A stretch of DNA of 64,000 bases from Bimastos eiseni (GCA_959347315.1 OY365815.1:13431158-13495157); one strand, 5' to 3'; positions 33,163-47,690 are shown, counted from the first letter of the stretch. A program made the numbers and translations. Notes: generated by a model from the sequence alone, not told the origin.

Positions 33163-36100
33163 TCCCCCTCAAATCACATCTAAGCATTTCTGATTTTTAT
33201 ATCTTCGTCCTTTTCTAGTCGCGGTTCCTTGTTCCTGACTGCATCGTATTCCTTGCATACATTCCTTTCCGCTTTCCATTCCTCTCTTTCTCGTTCGACC
33301 CGCTACGATCAATTTCTCTCCAGTCGTCTTCTCTCATTCTCCCCATACCTTAACTCATTCTCCCCACCCCTTCCCTCGCTTTCTCTTAACACGGAACCGA
33401 ATTGACCTTCCCCTATGAACCGAAGAACCGTTAGATTTAAGGTGACGACCTGAAGGACTTCCGACTGCTGACGTTGATATTAGGGGTGACGAAGGAGAAA
33501 AAATGGATTGGGATTATGACAGGAAGTGAACGGAGGGCAGTTGACTGATGGGGAGCAGTGAAAAGAAAGGGATGGGAAAGATTCATGTAGTACACAAATG
33601 GCACGCGAGGGACATGAGCGATTAAACCAGTCAGTGACAGAGACGAACAGTAGCAGCAGGGAAAGGAGAGGAAAGGAGACTGACTATGTGCGTAATAATG
33701 ATAGTAAGCAAATTTAGAAGGCAGAAAGTAAAGCATGTAAACATACTTTATGTTGCGGTATTTCGGTATGTAAGTAAGCATGTAAGCAAATCAATATGTC
33801 TATATGTCTATAAATGTTTGCTTGTCACAGTATGTGTGTATGTAGTTATAAATTATATCGTCCATGTGTATATTCATGCATGCAGGTGTGTATGCCCTCG
33901 TGTATGTTTGAATTAGATAGAGACAGGGACAGAGAGACAGAGACAGAGAGAGCGAGAGAGAAGAAAAAGAGAAAGAGAGAGTGGGTGAGAGAGACATAAA
34001 GACAGTAAGATACACGCAGATAGCAATGCAAAAAATACAGACAAACTGTGAGTGACAGACAAAGATTCACATTGAGAGTTAGACAGACAGACAGACAGAC
34101 ACACAGAGGAAACAGACAGAGATACAGACAGACAGAAAGTGAGTAAGAGAGAGAGAGCGACACGGACAGAGAAAGAGTTATGCAGACAGGCGATCAGACA
34201 TACCTTGAGACAGAGAGACGAACACATGTGAAGTTATATGCCTGTGAACATTTGTAGCATTTTGTTTGCGTTCATGAGACAATTTCCTTTGTCTACCTTT
34301 GAATCGAAGTCTCACTCCTTTCATCAGACGTTGCCTCTCCTGCCTTTGATTTACATCACAGGTTTAGTTGTGAGGAGGTCCGTAGTACCTGCATCCAAGT
34401 GAGTCCATGACATAATGGTTAAGAGAGCTGAACAACTTCGGAGAGTAGTTTAAAAGATGCTTTCATATTGTCGTTCAACTTGCAGCCCCTGGTGACCACA
34501 GCTATAAAATGAGTACACCGACTGCACGCCAGAACGCGGGTGACAGCACGCGGTACTTAGACGGAGGATTACCATTGCGCGTTGAATAAACCTATTCCAA
34601 GGCAGTTGGGTAGAAAATAAATGGGAACAGAGAGGCTTTGAAGAAAAGCGGCGAACTGGAAACAATGTCTTATAACTTAAAAGGGCATTGAGCAGTGAAC
34701 CGATATAAAAGAAATAAGATTAATTTAAGGTCGATGTTCTACATTGAATCAACGGTGATGATTGACTAAGACATCTCAAAGGCGGAGAACTGCATTTCGA
34801 AAGTTATGGCAAGGGTTAGACATCAATCGAGACATCGTCGAGACATATCGAAGGACATGGAAAAGTACAAAGACACAGACATATAGTAGTTTGTTGTCTC
34901 TAAGTATCGAATAACTCAGTTTCAACTGGTATTTTGCACTACATTTTGTTTCATATCTTATCTAATGTTGTCGAAGCAGTTGTATAAAATGCAATCTGTC
35001 AGAATCTGGTATCTAAAGAGTAAACCAAGGAGTGACAAAAATGTTCACCAGAGTCGCTTCTACAGGTCGTAGTAATACCAATGAGAGGCAGTGAAGTGTA
35101 ATTTTGATCTAACGTAATGTTGGTGATGATTTTGACGATGATGATGATGACGACAGTGGTCGAGACGGTCGTGACTGTAGTGATGATGATATCGATGGTG
35201 GCGGAGGAGGAGGTTGTGATGATGATAGTGATGACGATGATGATGATGATAGTAGTAGTGACGGTAATAAAGACTGTGTTGATGTTGGTTGAAAGGATGA
35301 AGGTGTAGATGTAGTGGTGTTAGTCTCAATTGTGGTGTTTGTGGTCATTGCAGTGAAAACAATGATTGTGGGGATGGTAATGGTGTTGATGGTGGTGTTG
35401 ATGGTGGTGTTGATGGTGGTGTTGATGGTGATGGTGTTGATGGTGGTGGTCAGAGGAATGGTGGTGATGGTGGTGTTGGGGATGGGTGTATCCGCTTGTC
35501 GTGATTTATCGTCGGTCAATTCGTCGGTGGGTGAGTGCCGATGTCTGTTCTTATTTCTCGCGAACAATCATATTTGTAAGAGACTTCATTAAAGCGCCGC
35601 CTAGTGTCGACCAGAGCAGTCGGATAATCGACGACCAACGAACACAGAGGCACACGAAGGGAGCGACGGACAGAGAGATCTAGGAAGACAGATCTAGGAC
35701 GACAGATCGAATGAGAGAGAGAGAGAGAGACAGAGACAGTGATAGAGACAGACAGACAGAGAGAAAGTGAAAGAGATAGGAAAAAAGAGACAGACATACA
35801 GGCAAACAGACACGGAGACAGAGACAGACAGACAGAGACAGTGATAGAGACAGACAGATAGAGAGAAAGTGAGAGAGATAGGAATAATGAGACAGACATA
35901 CAGGCAAACAGACACGGAGACAGAGACAGAGAGAGTGACCGCGAGATGGACAAGCGAATGAGAGACAGAAACACAGACAGATATTTAATACAGACGGAGA
36001 TACAGAATGGCTAGTATGAGTCATTGAGAGACAGATAAAGAGATTGAGGAGATAACATAGAGGTATATAGACATAAATATATTCTTCTGAACTTGTGATT

Positions 36101-36318
36101 GTGGTAATGTGCAAATCAGGCGTATTAGCTAAAAAAAAGTTGAAACGGAAGTTACGTATTGTGGGCAAAATAACTGTCATCAATTTTGAATGAAGAAACG
36201 AGGCCAAAATATCGTCGTAAGTTAGTCAGGCGCTTCTATTTGACTAACTCTTTGACGCCGCTGGAAAGGGCGTAAAAGGAGTTTCAGATTGATATGTGAG
36301 CGTTGTTTCCATTTGGAC

Positions 36319-36399
36319 ATGGCGACGCCGTTGGACACACGCATACCCGACAAAGGCGCTAACGAAGGCCGTTCCTCGACATCATATGGCGATAGTTTA
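36319..36399 (+). CDS. candidate first coding exon in unit copy 3
   Basis: Identical to the segments at 16055-16135 and 26188-26268. Copy 4 ends at the gap (46378), before the position where its own copy would start. Confidence 0.3.
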
Positions 36400-38023
36400 G
36401 TAAGCTATAATTTCAGATTAGAATATTTAAAATATTCACGATTGCGCGACCTATCCGACATACTCATACACGTCCGGACACTCTACCGAATCAGCCATCG
36501 ATTTCACTTATATAGTTCCTGCATTCTTGCCACTCTTTCATAATGTATGGTTGCCTCAAGTATAGGGATCGCCGTTATATACATGATCTGTAACAGAGGC
36601 TTTGTCGATTCCTGTCATTCATACATGCGTACATGTATACATACATACATATATACATACAAACATACATACATGCATACATACATACAACATACGTACA
36701 TACATACATACATACATACAGACAGACATACAGACATACATACATACATACAACATACGTACATGCAATCCTACATACATACATACATACATCTATACAT
36801 ACATACATGCATACATACATACATGCATACATGCATACATACATACATGCATACATACATACATACATGCATACATACATACGTACGTATGTACATACAT
36901 GCATAGTATACATAAAACATACATGCATTTATGCATACATAAATATATACATACACACGTACATACAATCATGCATGCATACATGCATGCTTAGTATGCA
37001 TGAACACATATGTGCAGACAGCCATACATGTATTTACAAACGTACTTGCATACATAGTGTGTCGACTGGCATATATGTTCTGTAGACTGTACAATTTGCA
37101 TTACGTTCACATATATACAGGTGGTGACCAGCAATCGGTTTATTAGCTGTATATTCGATATGTATTATCGAAGACCAGAACCTGCAATCTACCATCAACC
37201 ATAAAGTCACCGAGATACATGTGCGTTCATCAATCACCCTTCCCCAATCAATCGCATTTTCTCCAAAATCATACGGCGACCAGCATTTTCCGAAATGCTA
37301 TAATCTAGTTAGTAGCACCCTATGTTATCAACCCAATGCAACCCTTAAAAGACTGGATATCCCCACTTTGAAGTGTCTTAATTCATATCACTATCTCCTC
37401 TCCAGCAAAACACCCCCGACGCCTCTGATTTCCATTCAAGATCCATTGAAGATGCAATTTCATTCAATGCCGACCAACTTCAAAGAAGATACAAACCACT
37501 TTCGATACGTCTTAATTCTTCATTTGCTGTCACTGTTCCCTGGGAGACTTACATTCTTTAGCTTCTTATGACCCGAACATTAAACTTCTCAAAATGGATC
37601 CTCAAATGAGAAGGCAATCAACAGCACAGTAACGTTTCAACAGTTCAATATTAGTATGTATACATATATAGGCCTATATACGAAGCGTCTAACGTATAAA
37701 TAAAGAGCTTCATGAGAGCGGCTATCATATCAATCGCCGTCTGAAAGACCGACTGATCGGAACCAAGCGATTGCGCGACGACCGTTAGTTGTCATGAACT
37801 TGTAAGTCGCAGCGTTTTGACAGCGATATTTTGTTTATCCAAATAAACGAAGATGCACAGTTATGATTCCTTGAAACGAGATTTTGCCTTCCAAGTAAAT
37901 CGAGTGCATGGTTAGCTTGTCATCCGCTCAGCTTATCACTTAATATCATTTTGTTAATTCTACGCTACGGGTCTCTTCATTAATGCCGTTAAAAGAATAA
38001 ACAAATAAATGTACACCAAATCA

Positions 38024-38209
38024 TCGTGGTTTCTCAATGGTTGGCCCTTCGCTCTGGAACACGCTGCCATTGACGCTGTGGTTGTCCCCATGCACGGCGT
38101 GTGCGATAAGTTTATTTAACGGTGCATCCATGACAAGGATAATATGCAAGGTCCACTCAGACTCTTTTATACCCGCCTTAAAACTATTCCCTTCAGCCGC
38201 CAATTTGTT
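38024..38209 (+). pseudogene. LINE 3'-end relic in unit copy 3
   Basis: Same relic as at 17760 and 27893. Confidence 0.65.
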
Positions 38210-41200
38210 TACTTTTGGAAATATTTAGGTCAACTTCTGTTCAATCACGCGCTTTTGCGCAGCAAATATGTAGGTCAACTTCTAATATTTCCGTCAACTT
38301 CTGTCCAATCACGCGTCATAGATTCAACTTCTGTCCAATCACGCGCCTTAGATGTGACGGACAAAGCACGTGACTTAGGTAATTTATATAGATAGATTCC
38401 CACTTACCTGGCTTCCATATTCGCGCCTAATTGTAAAGATTTTAATGGACCATGCAGCTAAAATAAGAATTCACTGACAAATATATACAACTTGTTATAT
38501 ATATATATATATATATAAAATATATAAAATGATAGAACAAGTTAGGAAAATAAATCGCTTGTTTTCCATGCTTAACATTCCATTGCAATCTCCATGCTAT
38601 TGTACTAACAACTTAGCCTATCTAATAAAGTCAGTTAGATTACTTATTTCGTCGCATTAAACAAATCCTTTTATAGACATAGAAATGGTGGATAGATCCA
38701 AGCACAATATTAAACCAGAAACACACACGCACACAGCCATATACAATATTTGGCAAGCTGGTTATCAGAATTTAAAACTGAATAATTATTGTCAATTTCC
38801 TCTTTTAGACCTTTGGCTGTCGTGGTTCTAGTCCTAAACAGACCGATGAGGGCAGCCGCTGCTATACATCCTAAGAAGCCGTTCTTCCCAGACGAGGCAA
38901 TCCGATAGCGAGCAGACCAAGGTCACGTGGTCACTGACCTTTGCTCCCGTTCAGGGTTCCAGATAGCGCCGCTAAGTGGATTACCAGATGGTCGGATGAG
39001 GAGGATCTTTCATAGCGACGACACAATAATCGAGTTGACGTCATTGTTACAGAGTTCGCTACGAACGACGCTCGATGACGTCATCGGGTGGCTGGTTAAG
39101 TGCCCAATCTTACATTCAGTGTGGCCAACCCAGAGGAAGGTGGACGTAATGTCTAGTGATGTAGAACAGATACTGAAACTCACGAGGTGCGTTTCTTAAA
39201 ACACACAAGTAGGAGCTACATAAATAAAGGCATGCATGCGTAGATCTACTACATACATATGTAACAAAGAATTTAGAAAGAAGACAGGAATCATATATAA
39301 AATCTCTTATCTTAAACTTATATTTATATTCTAATTTATTAGAATATGTAAGATGTTAAAATGAACAGCTAAGTTAATTAAAATTTACTTCCTACCTCTG
39401 AAATATGGTTGACATTAAATTTTACTGAATTTGTTACAGGAGTAGATCTACATAGTGGGTCATACCACTCATCACTATTTACCTTAGTAGGCCCAATGAA
39501 ATTAAATTGTTTGTTTACTGAAAAATCGCTTGTTTTCTTTTATTATGGGAGCATATGAACGGAGTTGAATTATATTAAAAAAATTAAACAGCATGAACAA
39601 AAAATGAATACATACATATACATACATGTATATGTATATATCTGCATACATACATATACGAGTATATAAGGAAGTACCATATACAGGCACACACATATGC
39701 ATACACACATACTTACATACGTACATACTTATTTCCATTACTTATAAACATTTACATACATACTTTCGTATATGAGCATACACAGACACAGATATACATA
39801 CATACATGGACACGATACACCTGAGTACATGTATACATGTATACATGTATACATGCATTTAAACAATTTTTCATGTTCTCCCATATAGCGCGTGACGAAC
39901 TGCAATTGAGCGTCTAGCAGACTCAAGCTGTACACTAAAATAGCACTCATTCATTCGTTCATTCAAAACATTTATATAGCGCCTCTCGCAGATAATCAGT
40001 TGGAATCGGTCCCGTATCAATCTTGGGCAGTACTTAGGCGCTCGAATGGCAGCAATCGGTCAGTGATTCTTTCGTACGAAACAAATTTCACTCGTTAAAT
40101 TCATTCAATTAAATGAAGTTCTTCGTGAAACGTAATCCTGTTGTACGTGATCGACCGTAAACCTCTAGATAAAATGTCTGGCATTGAGCCACAGTTGCCG
40201 AATGTTTTATTAGCAGACGTCGTAGGGTCTGTCGATTTCAGACATTATATCTTTTTATAGTGTCCTCATAAATCCCAAATCTCGCAAGCAACGTCGTCTC
40301 TTCTCGTTAGCGCTGAAATTCTTTGTACAAGACGCATGTCTACCAAGAGGCATATATCGCACCGGGTACCGTCAGAGTCACTACCGTATTGCCTATTACG
40401 TGCACATTGCATATGTGTGTTTATAGATTCATATGCGTGTGTGCGTAGATGCAGGTACTTATGCATTAATTAGTTATGATTTACAAATTTATCGCCTTTC
40501 GTATTTTAACCAGATTTTCACGCTTGCTGTGTCTTACTTGAAGCTGCCATTTTGAAATGACGCTGATGACGCGGATATTATAATAGAATTGAATTTGAAG
40601 CCATTTTAATAATAGCAGACTAGATTCCAAGAGGATGGACGTCGAAGGTCATGGGGTTACAACGAAAGAGAAGAGAGGGCAAGAGAAAAGGCGGGAAAAA
40701 GGCTGAGGGTAAAGAGGAATGAGAAGAAAAGACGAGGATAGAGAGTAGAGGAATACAACAAGAGAGGTAGAGGAGGAGAAATAGTGAACAAACGGAAGAA
40801 AAGGATAATGGTAGCGGAGAAGATTAACATGGAGAAGAAGACTGTATCATGGAGCTGTCTATGGGCTCCTTCCAGTATCGGACATTGCATTACGATTCAT
40901 CAAAAAAATTTCTGGATCAACAGAATTGCTACTGAAGCTGTGATGCTGACTTTGACATTGCAGACCCTGATGATTGAACTGACGAATCTTACGCCGTCCG
41001 ATGCAATTGTTACATTATTTGCATTTTCAATCGACAAGACGGACAGAGCTTCCTATCGTAAAACTGGTTTTCCGTTTCAATCCTGCGCTGGAACCAGCTT
41101 GACTTCGAACACTGACGTCATCCCTGGCTTGACCCCGAACTGACCCAGCGACCAATCTGTAGTCATCTGTCCGGTTCTAGGCATTGACCAGCGATCGACT

Positions 41201-42129
41201 GATGCGATTATGACTTTTCTGTTTGCTCCGAATTTCTGTCTAATATCGAAATACCTATTCTGTGGGCAGCAAGAACCACCGTCAATCCGATTTCTACAAT
41301 CTATGTCTATTGGAACAAAATCCGTAGAGGTAAAGAAATGGGGTCAATATGGTCGGTCGTTCTTTTGCTCCGCATTGTATCGAATTGGGTTGCTTTTGTA
41401 TTGCATTCTATTTTATGGTATTTATTGAATTGTCTTGTTTAGATCGTATTGTCTTGCATTGTATTGCTTTGCATTGTATTGTATTGCATTGTATTGTTTT
41501 GCATTGTATGGTTTTGCATTGTATTGTAATGCATTGTATTGTCTTGCATTGTATTGCTTTGCATTGTATTGTAATGCATTTTATTGTCTTGCATTGTATT
41601 GTATTGCGTTGTATTGTCTTATATATTTGTATTGTATTGTAATGCATTTTATTGTCTTGCATTGTATTGTATTGCGTTGTATTGTCTTATATATTTGTAT
41701 TGTATTTTAATGCACTTGCAGGCCGTGGTCTGTATCGTGCGTTTCATATGCACCGGAAGTGTTAGGTTATTTCAGATCAGATAAGGCAAGATATGTATGT
41801 TGATATAAAGTGTATGATGTTCGATATATAAATCATTGACTCTAGTGTCTTGTCTTTCGAGAGGCGCTTTAGACGTTTTGAGATCACGATGTCATGAGTC
41901 GTGGCATGATAAAACAAGGTAAAATGGGTTTTATAGATTCCGAAGCATAAAAACTGTACTGGCGCTCTTTGAAGATAAATATTCCGTACTTCGCATAAAC
42001 ACAGCCTTCGTTTCTAAACAGGACATACACAGATCTATAATAACAAGCGAAGACTGCTTAAGTAGGCCAATCATCTGTCAATCATCCTGCCTCTCATCTC
42101 TCTATAACATATATAAATATACGCAATCA

Positions 42130-42164
<35 letters not shown>

Positions 42165-42186
42165 CGCCATATATATAAATATATAA

Positions 42187-42609
42187 ATGTATATATATAT
42201 ATTGTGGATGGTGGAATGGTGCGATCGTCTGAATGGTTGGCAACTTTCTCCAAGCACGTCTTTTGGGTCGTATCCGTCATCAACCAATTCAGTCGTCGGT
42301 CGGCGCTTCTTCCAAGATAGAGAGAAGAAAGAAGAAGAAAGGAGGTGGAAGAGGGAAGGGTCTGGGTCGGAAAGAGGAAGACGTGGCAGCATCGACGAGA
42401 TCGATATCATCCATTTGCGACCGCGGACGAGATCCGCGTTCAGCGAGAATGAATGGCTGCCTCCGAACAGAATGGTACGAGAAGTGAGAGGTGGTGCCGT
42501 GCTATTGGCACCAGAAGAGAGAGTGTGGTATTGGCTGGATGCGTGCGAGGGGATGCGATCACGTCTTTTGACTCTTACAGTCAATTTAACTGGCAACGAT
42601 CCGTCCTAA
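42187..42609 (+). other. uncharacterised ORF region, unit copy 3
   Basis: Same frame as at 21923-22345 and 32054-32476. Confidence 0.25.
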
Positions 42610-43183
42610 TTGTCAAATTAGCCTCTCTTCGGATGCAATACCACCTAGCGACTGTCGGGAAAATCAGGACGAAGCCAGCACAGCACACGGATGCTTAGTT
42701 TCTCATTCTGCTGTTAGTTGTAGTTTTCATCCCGGCTCTTGCTTTCATCGTCTCTGTGTTGCTCCAGTCTGGTCAAATTTCCAATTACTTTTCCATTTCA
42801 CTAGCTCTATCCCTGATTTCTACTCTCAGATTTGACTTTAACACCAGCAATGTTCATCTGTGCTGTTAGCCGTTTTATCACTGATTAATTCTTGTTATTC
42901 CTGACTAAGTACCAAGGTAACAAAGGTACGTAACACTCGCTCTTTGATCTCATCTCTCTCCATCCCAGTATTTCATTGTGCTTCCATCCCACACATCAAT
43001 AAATATGTTTTCGTTTTCTAATTCAAACTGACGTGCATAGGCCTAAACTGTAAGATTACGTGTTTTTGCTTGTGACAGACGATTACATTTTCAGCCGAAT
43101 AATATACAGTAACTGAATGGCAAGCATACAATGCACCCAACTATAGCGCAGATCATGTCTACAACGCCCCCTAGCGATTATAA

Positions 43184-43295
43184 GGCTGAGTCGGCCACAT
43201 GGAGTTAGCAGGCATTGAACCCGCCACCTTCGGATCTTCGAGCCAGCGTGTTGCAGTTCGACCCCCTCCCCGCCTGAACTACATCCTAACCACCT
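43184..43295 (-). mobile_element. tRNA-derived SINE head, unit copy 3
   Basis: Same element as at 22920-23031 and 33051-33162. Confidence 0.5.
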
Positions 43296-45797
43296 TCCCC
43301 CTCAAATCACATCTAAGCATTTCTGATTTTTATATCTTCGTCCTTTTCTAGTCGCGGTTCCTTGTTCCTGACTGCATCGTATTCCTTGCATACATTCCTT
43401 TCCGCTTTCCATTCCTCTCTTTCTCGTTCGACCCGCTACGATCAATTTCTCTCCAGTCGTCTTCTCTCATTCTCCCCATACCTTAACTCATTCTCCCCAC
43501 CCCTTCCCTCGCTTTCTCTTAACACGGAACCGAATTGACCTTCCCCTATGAACCGAAGAACCGTTAGATTTAAGGTGACGACCTGAAGGACTTCCGACTG
43601 CTGACGTTGATATTAGGGGTGACGAAGGAGAAAAAATGGATTGGGATTATGACAGGAAGTGAACGGAGGGCAGTTGACTGATGGGGAGCAGTGAAAAGAA
43701 AGGGATGGGAAAGATTCATGTAGTACACAAATGGCACGCGAGGGACATGAGCGATTAAACCAGTCAGTGACAGAGACGAACAGTAGCAGCAGGGAAAGGA
43801 GAGGAAAGGAGACTGACTATGTGCGTAATAATGATAGTAAGCAAATTTAGAAGGCAGAAAGTAAAGCATGTAAACATACTTTATGTTGCGGTATTTCGGT
43901 ATGTAAGTAAGCATGTAAGCAAATCAATATGTCTATATGTCTATAAATGTTTGCTTGTCACAGTATGTGTGTATGTAGTTATAAATTATATCGTCCATGT
44001 GTATATTCATGCATGCAGGTGTGTATGCCCTCGTGTATGTTTGAATTAGATAGAGACAGGGACAGAGAGACAGAGACAGAGAGAGCGAGAGAGAAGAAAA
44101 AGAGAAAGAGAGAGTGGGTGAGAGAGACATAAAGACAGTAAGATACACGCAGATAGCAATGCAAAAAATACAGACAAACTGTGAGTGACAGACAAAGATT
44201 CACATTGAGAGTTAGACAGACAGACAGACAGACACACAGAGGAAACAGACAGAGATACAGACAGACAGAAAGTGAGTAAGAGAGAGAGAGCGACACGGAC
44301 AGAGAAAGAGTTATGCAGACAGGCGATCAGACATACCTTGAGACAGAGAGACGAACACATGTGAAGTTATATGCCTGTGAACATTTGTAGCATTTTGTTT
44401 GCGTTCATGAGACAATTTCCTTTGTCTACCTTTGAATCGAAGTCTCACTCCTTTCATCAGACGTTGCCTCTCCTGCCTTTGATTTACATCACAGGTTTAG
44501 TTGTGAGGAGGTCCGTAGTACCTGCATCCAAGTGAGTCCATGACATAATGGTTAAGAGAGCTGAACAACTTCGGAGAGTAGTTTAAAAGATGCTTTCATA
44601 TTGTCGTTCAACTTGCAGCCCCTGGTGACCACAGCTATAAAATGAGTACACCGACTGCACGCCAGAACGCGGGTGACAGCACGCGGTACTTAGACGGAGG
44701 ATTACCATTGCGCGTTGAATAAACCTATTCCAAGGCAGTTGGGTAGAAAATAAATGGGAACAGAGAGGCTTTGAAGAAAAGCGGCGAACTGGAAACAATG
44801 TCTTATAACTTAAAAGGGCATTGAGCAGTGAACCGATATAAAAGAAATAAGATTAATTTAAGGTCGATGTTCTACATTGAATCAACGGTGATGATTGACT
44901 AAGACATCTCAAAGGCGGAGAACTGCATTTCGAAAGTTATGGCAAGGGTTAGACATCAATCGAGACATCGTCGAGACATATCGAAGGACATGGAAAAGTA
45001 CAAAGACACAGACATATAGTAGTTTGTTGTCTCTAAGTATCGAATAACTCAGTTTCAACTGGTATTTTGCACTACATTTTGTTTCATATCTTATCTAATG
45101 TTGTCGAAGCAGTTGTATAAAATGCAATCTGTCAGAATCTGGTATCTAAAGAGTAAACCAAGGAGTGACAAAAATGTTCACCAGAGTCGCTTCTACAGGT
45201 CGTAGTAATACCAATGAGAGGCAGTGAAGTGTAATTTTGATCTAACGTAATGTTGGTGATGATTTTGACGATGATGATGATGACGACAGTGGTCGAGACG
45301 GTCGTGACTGTAGTGATGATGATATCGATGGTGGCGGAGGAGGAGGTTGTGATGATGATAGTGATGACGATGATGATGATGATAGTAGTAGTGACGGTAA
45401 TAAAGACTGTGTTGATGTTGGTTGAAAGGATGAAGGTGTAGATGTAGTGGTGTTAGTCTCAATTGTGGTGTTTGTGGTCATTGCAGTGAAAACAATGATT
45501 GTGGGGATGGTAATGGTGTTGATGGTGGTGTTGATGGTGGTGTTGATGGTGGTGTTGATGGTGATGGTGTTGATGGTGGTGGTCAGAGGAATGGTGGTGA
45601 TGGTGGTGTTGGGGATGGGTGTATCCGCTTGTCGTGATTTATCGTCGGTCAATTCGTCGGTGGGTGAGTGCCGATGTCTGTTCTTATTTCTCGCGAACAA
45701 TCATATTTGTAAGAGACTTCATTAAAGCGCCGCCTAGTGTCGACCAGAGCAGTCGGATAATCGACGACCAACGAACACAGAGGCACACGAAGGGAGC

Positions 45798-46378
45798 GAC
45801 GGACAGAGAGATCTAGGAAGACAGATCTAGGACGACAGATCGAATGAGAGAGAGAGAGAGAGACAGAGACAGTGATAGAGACAGACAGACAGAGAGAAAG
45901 TGAAAGAGATAGGAAAAAAGAGACAGACATACAGGCAAACAGACACGGAGACAGAGACAGACAGACAGAGACAGTGATAGAGACAGACAGATAGAGAGAA
46001 AGTGAGAGAGATAGGAATAATGAGACAGACATACAGGCAAACAGACACGGAGACAGAGACAGAGAGAGTGACCGCGAGATGGACAAGCGAATGAGAGACA
46101 GAAACACAGACAGATATTTAATACAGACGGAGATACAGAATGGCTAGTATGAGTCATTGAGAGACAGATAAAGAGATTGAGGAGATAACATAGAGGTATA
46201 TAGACATAAATATATTCTTCTGAACTTGTGATTGTGGTAATGTGCAAATCAGGCGTATTAGCTAAAAAAAAGTTGAAACGGAAGTTACGTATTGTGGGCA
46301 AAATAACTGTCATCAATTTTGAATGAAGAAACGAGGCCAAAATATCGTCGTAAGTTAGTCAGGCGCTTCTATTTGACT
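45798..46378. repeat. 10.1-kb tandem unit, copy 4, cut by the gap
   Basis: The first 581 bases of a fourth unit, identical in layout to copies 2 and 3, stop at CTATTTGACT where the N run begins. The true copy number and the right edge of the array are hidden by the gap. Confidence 0.97.
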
Positions 46379-46578
46379 NNNNNNNNNNNNNNNNNNNNNN
46401 NNNNNNNNNNNNNNNNNNNNNNNNNNNNNNNNNNNNNNNNNNNNNNNNNNNNNNNNNNNNNNNNNNNNNNNNNNNNNNNNNNNNNNNNNNNNNNNNNNNN
46501 NNNNNNNNNNNNNNNNNNNNNNNNNNNNNNNNNNNNNNNNNNNNNNNNNNNNNNNNNNNNNNNNNNNNNNNNNNNNNN
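46379..46578. other. assembly gap of 200 N
   Basis: Exactly 200 unknown bases. The round number suggests a placeholder, not a measured length. It separates a cut 10-kb unit from an (AAG)n run. Confidence 1.
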
Positions 46579-46808
46579 AAGAAGAAGAAGAAGAAGAAGA
46601 AGAAGAAGAAGAAGAAGAAGAAGAAGAAGAAGAAGAAGAAGAAGAAGAAGAAGAAGAAGAAGAAGAAGAAGAAGAAGAAGAAGAAGAAGAAGAAGAAGAA
46701 GAAGAAGAAGAAGAAGAAGAAGAAGAAGAAGAAGAAGAAGAAGAAGAAGAAGAAGAAGAAGAAGAAGAAGAAGAAGAAGAAGAAGAAGAAGAAGAAGAAG
46801 AAAGAAGA
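46579..46808. repeat. (AAG)n microsatellite, about 230 bp
   Basis: Pure AAG up to about 46,800, starting directly at the gap, so the true length is unknown. Runs of this type form triplex DNA and often break assemblies. The poly-Arg, poly-Ser and poly-Leu frames across it and the gap are not genes. Confidence 0.98.
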
Positions 46809-47690
46809 CTGAACGATAAGAACTGGAACAGCGAGAAAGAAGAAGAGGAGAAAATATCGCTCGAGGCGGAAAACACGGATTGCAAGCCATCATAACCAAC
46901 AACAAACACAGCGGCAGCAAAATTATAAAGGAAGGAAGGCAATTAGTCGCATTATCAAGAGCATCCTTGCCGCTGAAACAACATCATATTCAACAACATT
47001 GTCATCATCATCGTCATAATCATCTTCATTATCTTCATCATTATTCTTGTTATCAATATTGTCATCATTATCATCAACAACATTGTTATTATTGTAGAGA
47101 TTATTGATATTGCTATTGTTGCTGCTGCTGCTGTTGAATACTACATTAAGAATTATGAGGAGGAAATTATAATAAATATATTGGATACATTATGCAGTAT
47201 TATCCCAGTGATCACACAAAATTGACCTAAGTTAAAGTATAAATTATGATGTTATTTGTAAGTTAAGATTAGGGCAGTTCTAAAAATGAATAGGACTGGC
47301 TGACATAATAAAGTATGGGACAAGATATAATTGGGATTGAAAAAAATGGGATAGGTGGGGTAAGATATGATAGGATTGAGTGGGATAGGATTGAGTGGGA
47401 TTGGATTGGATAGACTTAGATGAGATTTAATGAGATAGGATAGAATTTGATTTCAGCAGATAAAACAAGACAATAATCGATTATCTCATTTTGAAGTTAA
47501 TCGTCGATTCTTGCAGACGACCGACCTGTGACTTATTTCCGTTCATTTTCATGCGATTCTGCAATCGAATCTATGATCAATACTACCAAAGAAACTCTAT
47601 AATCATGATGTGCATGTTCTGCCCACTCAAAAGTCACGGATTGTAAGCGTATCTGAGAGCTCGATCTGCGACAGACACGCGTCGTCAACA
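46809..47690. other. no gene seen; ATC-rich and GGATT-rich repeats
   Basis: TCATCATCATCG-type triplets lie at about 46,990-47,095, and TAGGATTGAGTGGGATTGGATTGG words at about 47,330-47,450. Confidence 0.5.

Larger units (their letters stand above)
25534..35664. repeat. 10.1-kb tandem unit, copy 2
   Basis: 10,131 bases. Outside the opening GACA tract I found two differences from copy 1: A instead of T at 28490, and a (TA)n run at 32001-32028 that is two bases shorter. The junction with copy 1 lies inside CGAAGGGAGCGACGGACAGAG. Confidence 0.97.
35665..45797. repeat. 10.1-kb tandem unit, copy 3
   Basis: 10,133 bases. It carries the copy-1 state at both variable sites (T at 38621; 30-base TA run at 42132-42161), but the copy-2 form of the opening GACA tract. 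It is therefore a mosaic with respect to the three markers. Confidence 0.97.

Noticed and set aside
46319..46942. Poly-Arg, poly-Ser and poly-Leu frames of 166-195 codons
   Set aside because: They run through 200 unknown bases and an AAG microsatellite.
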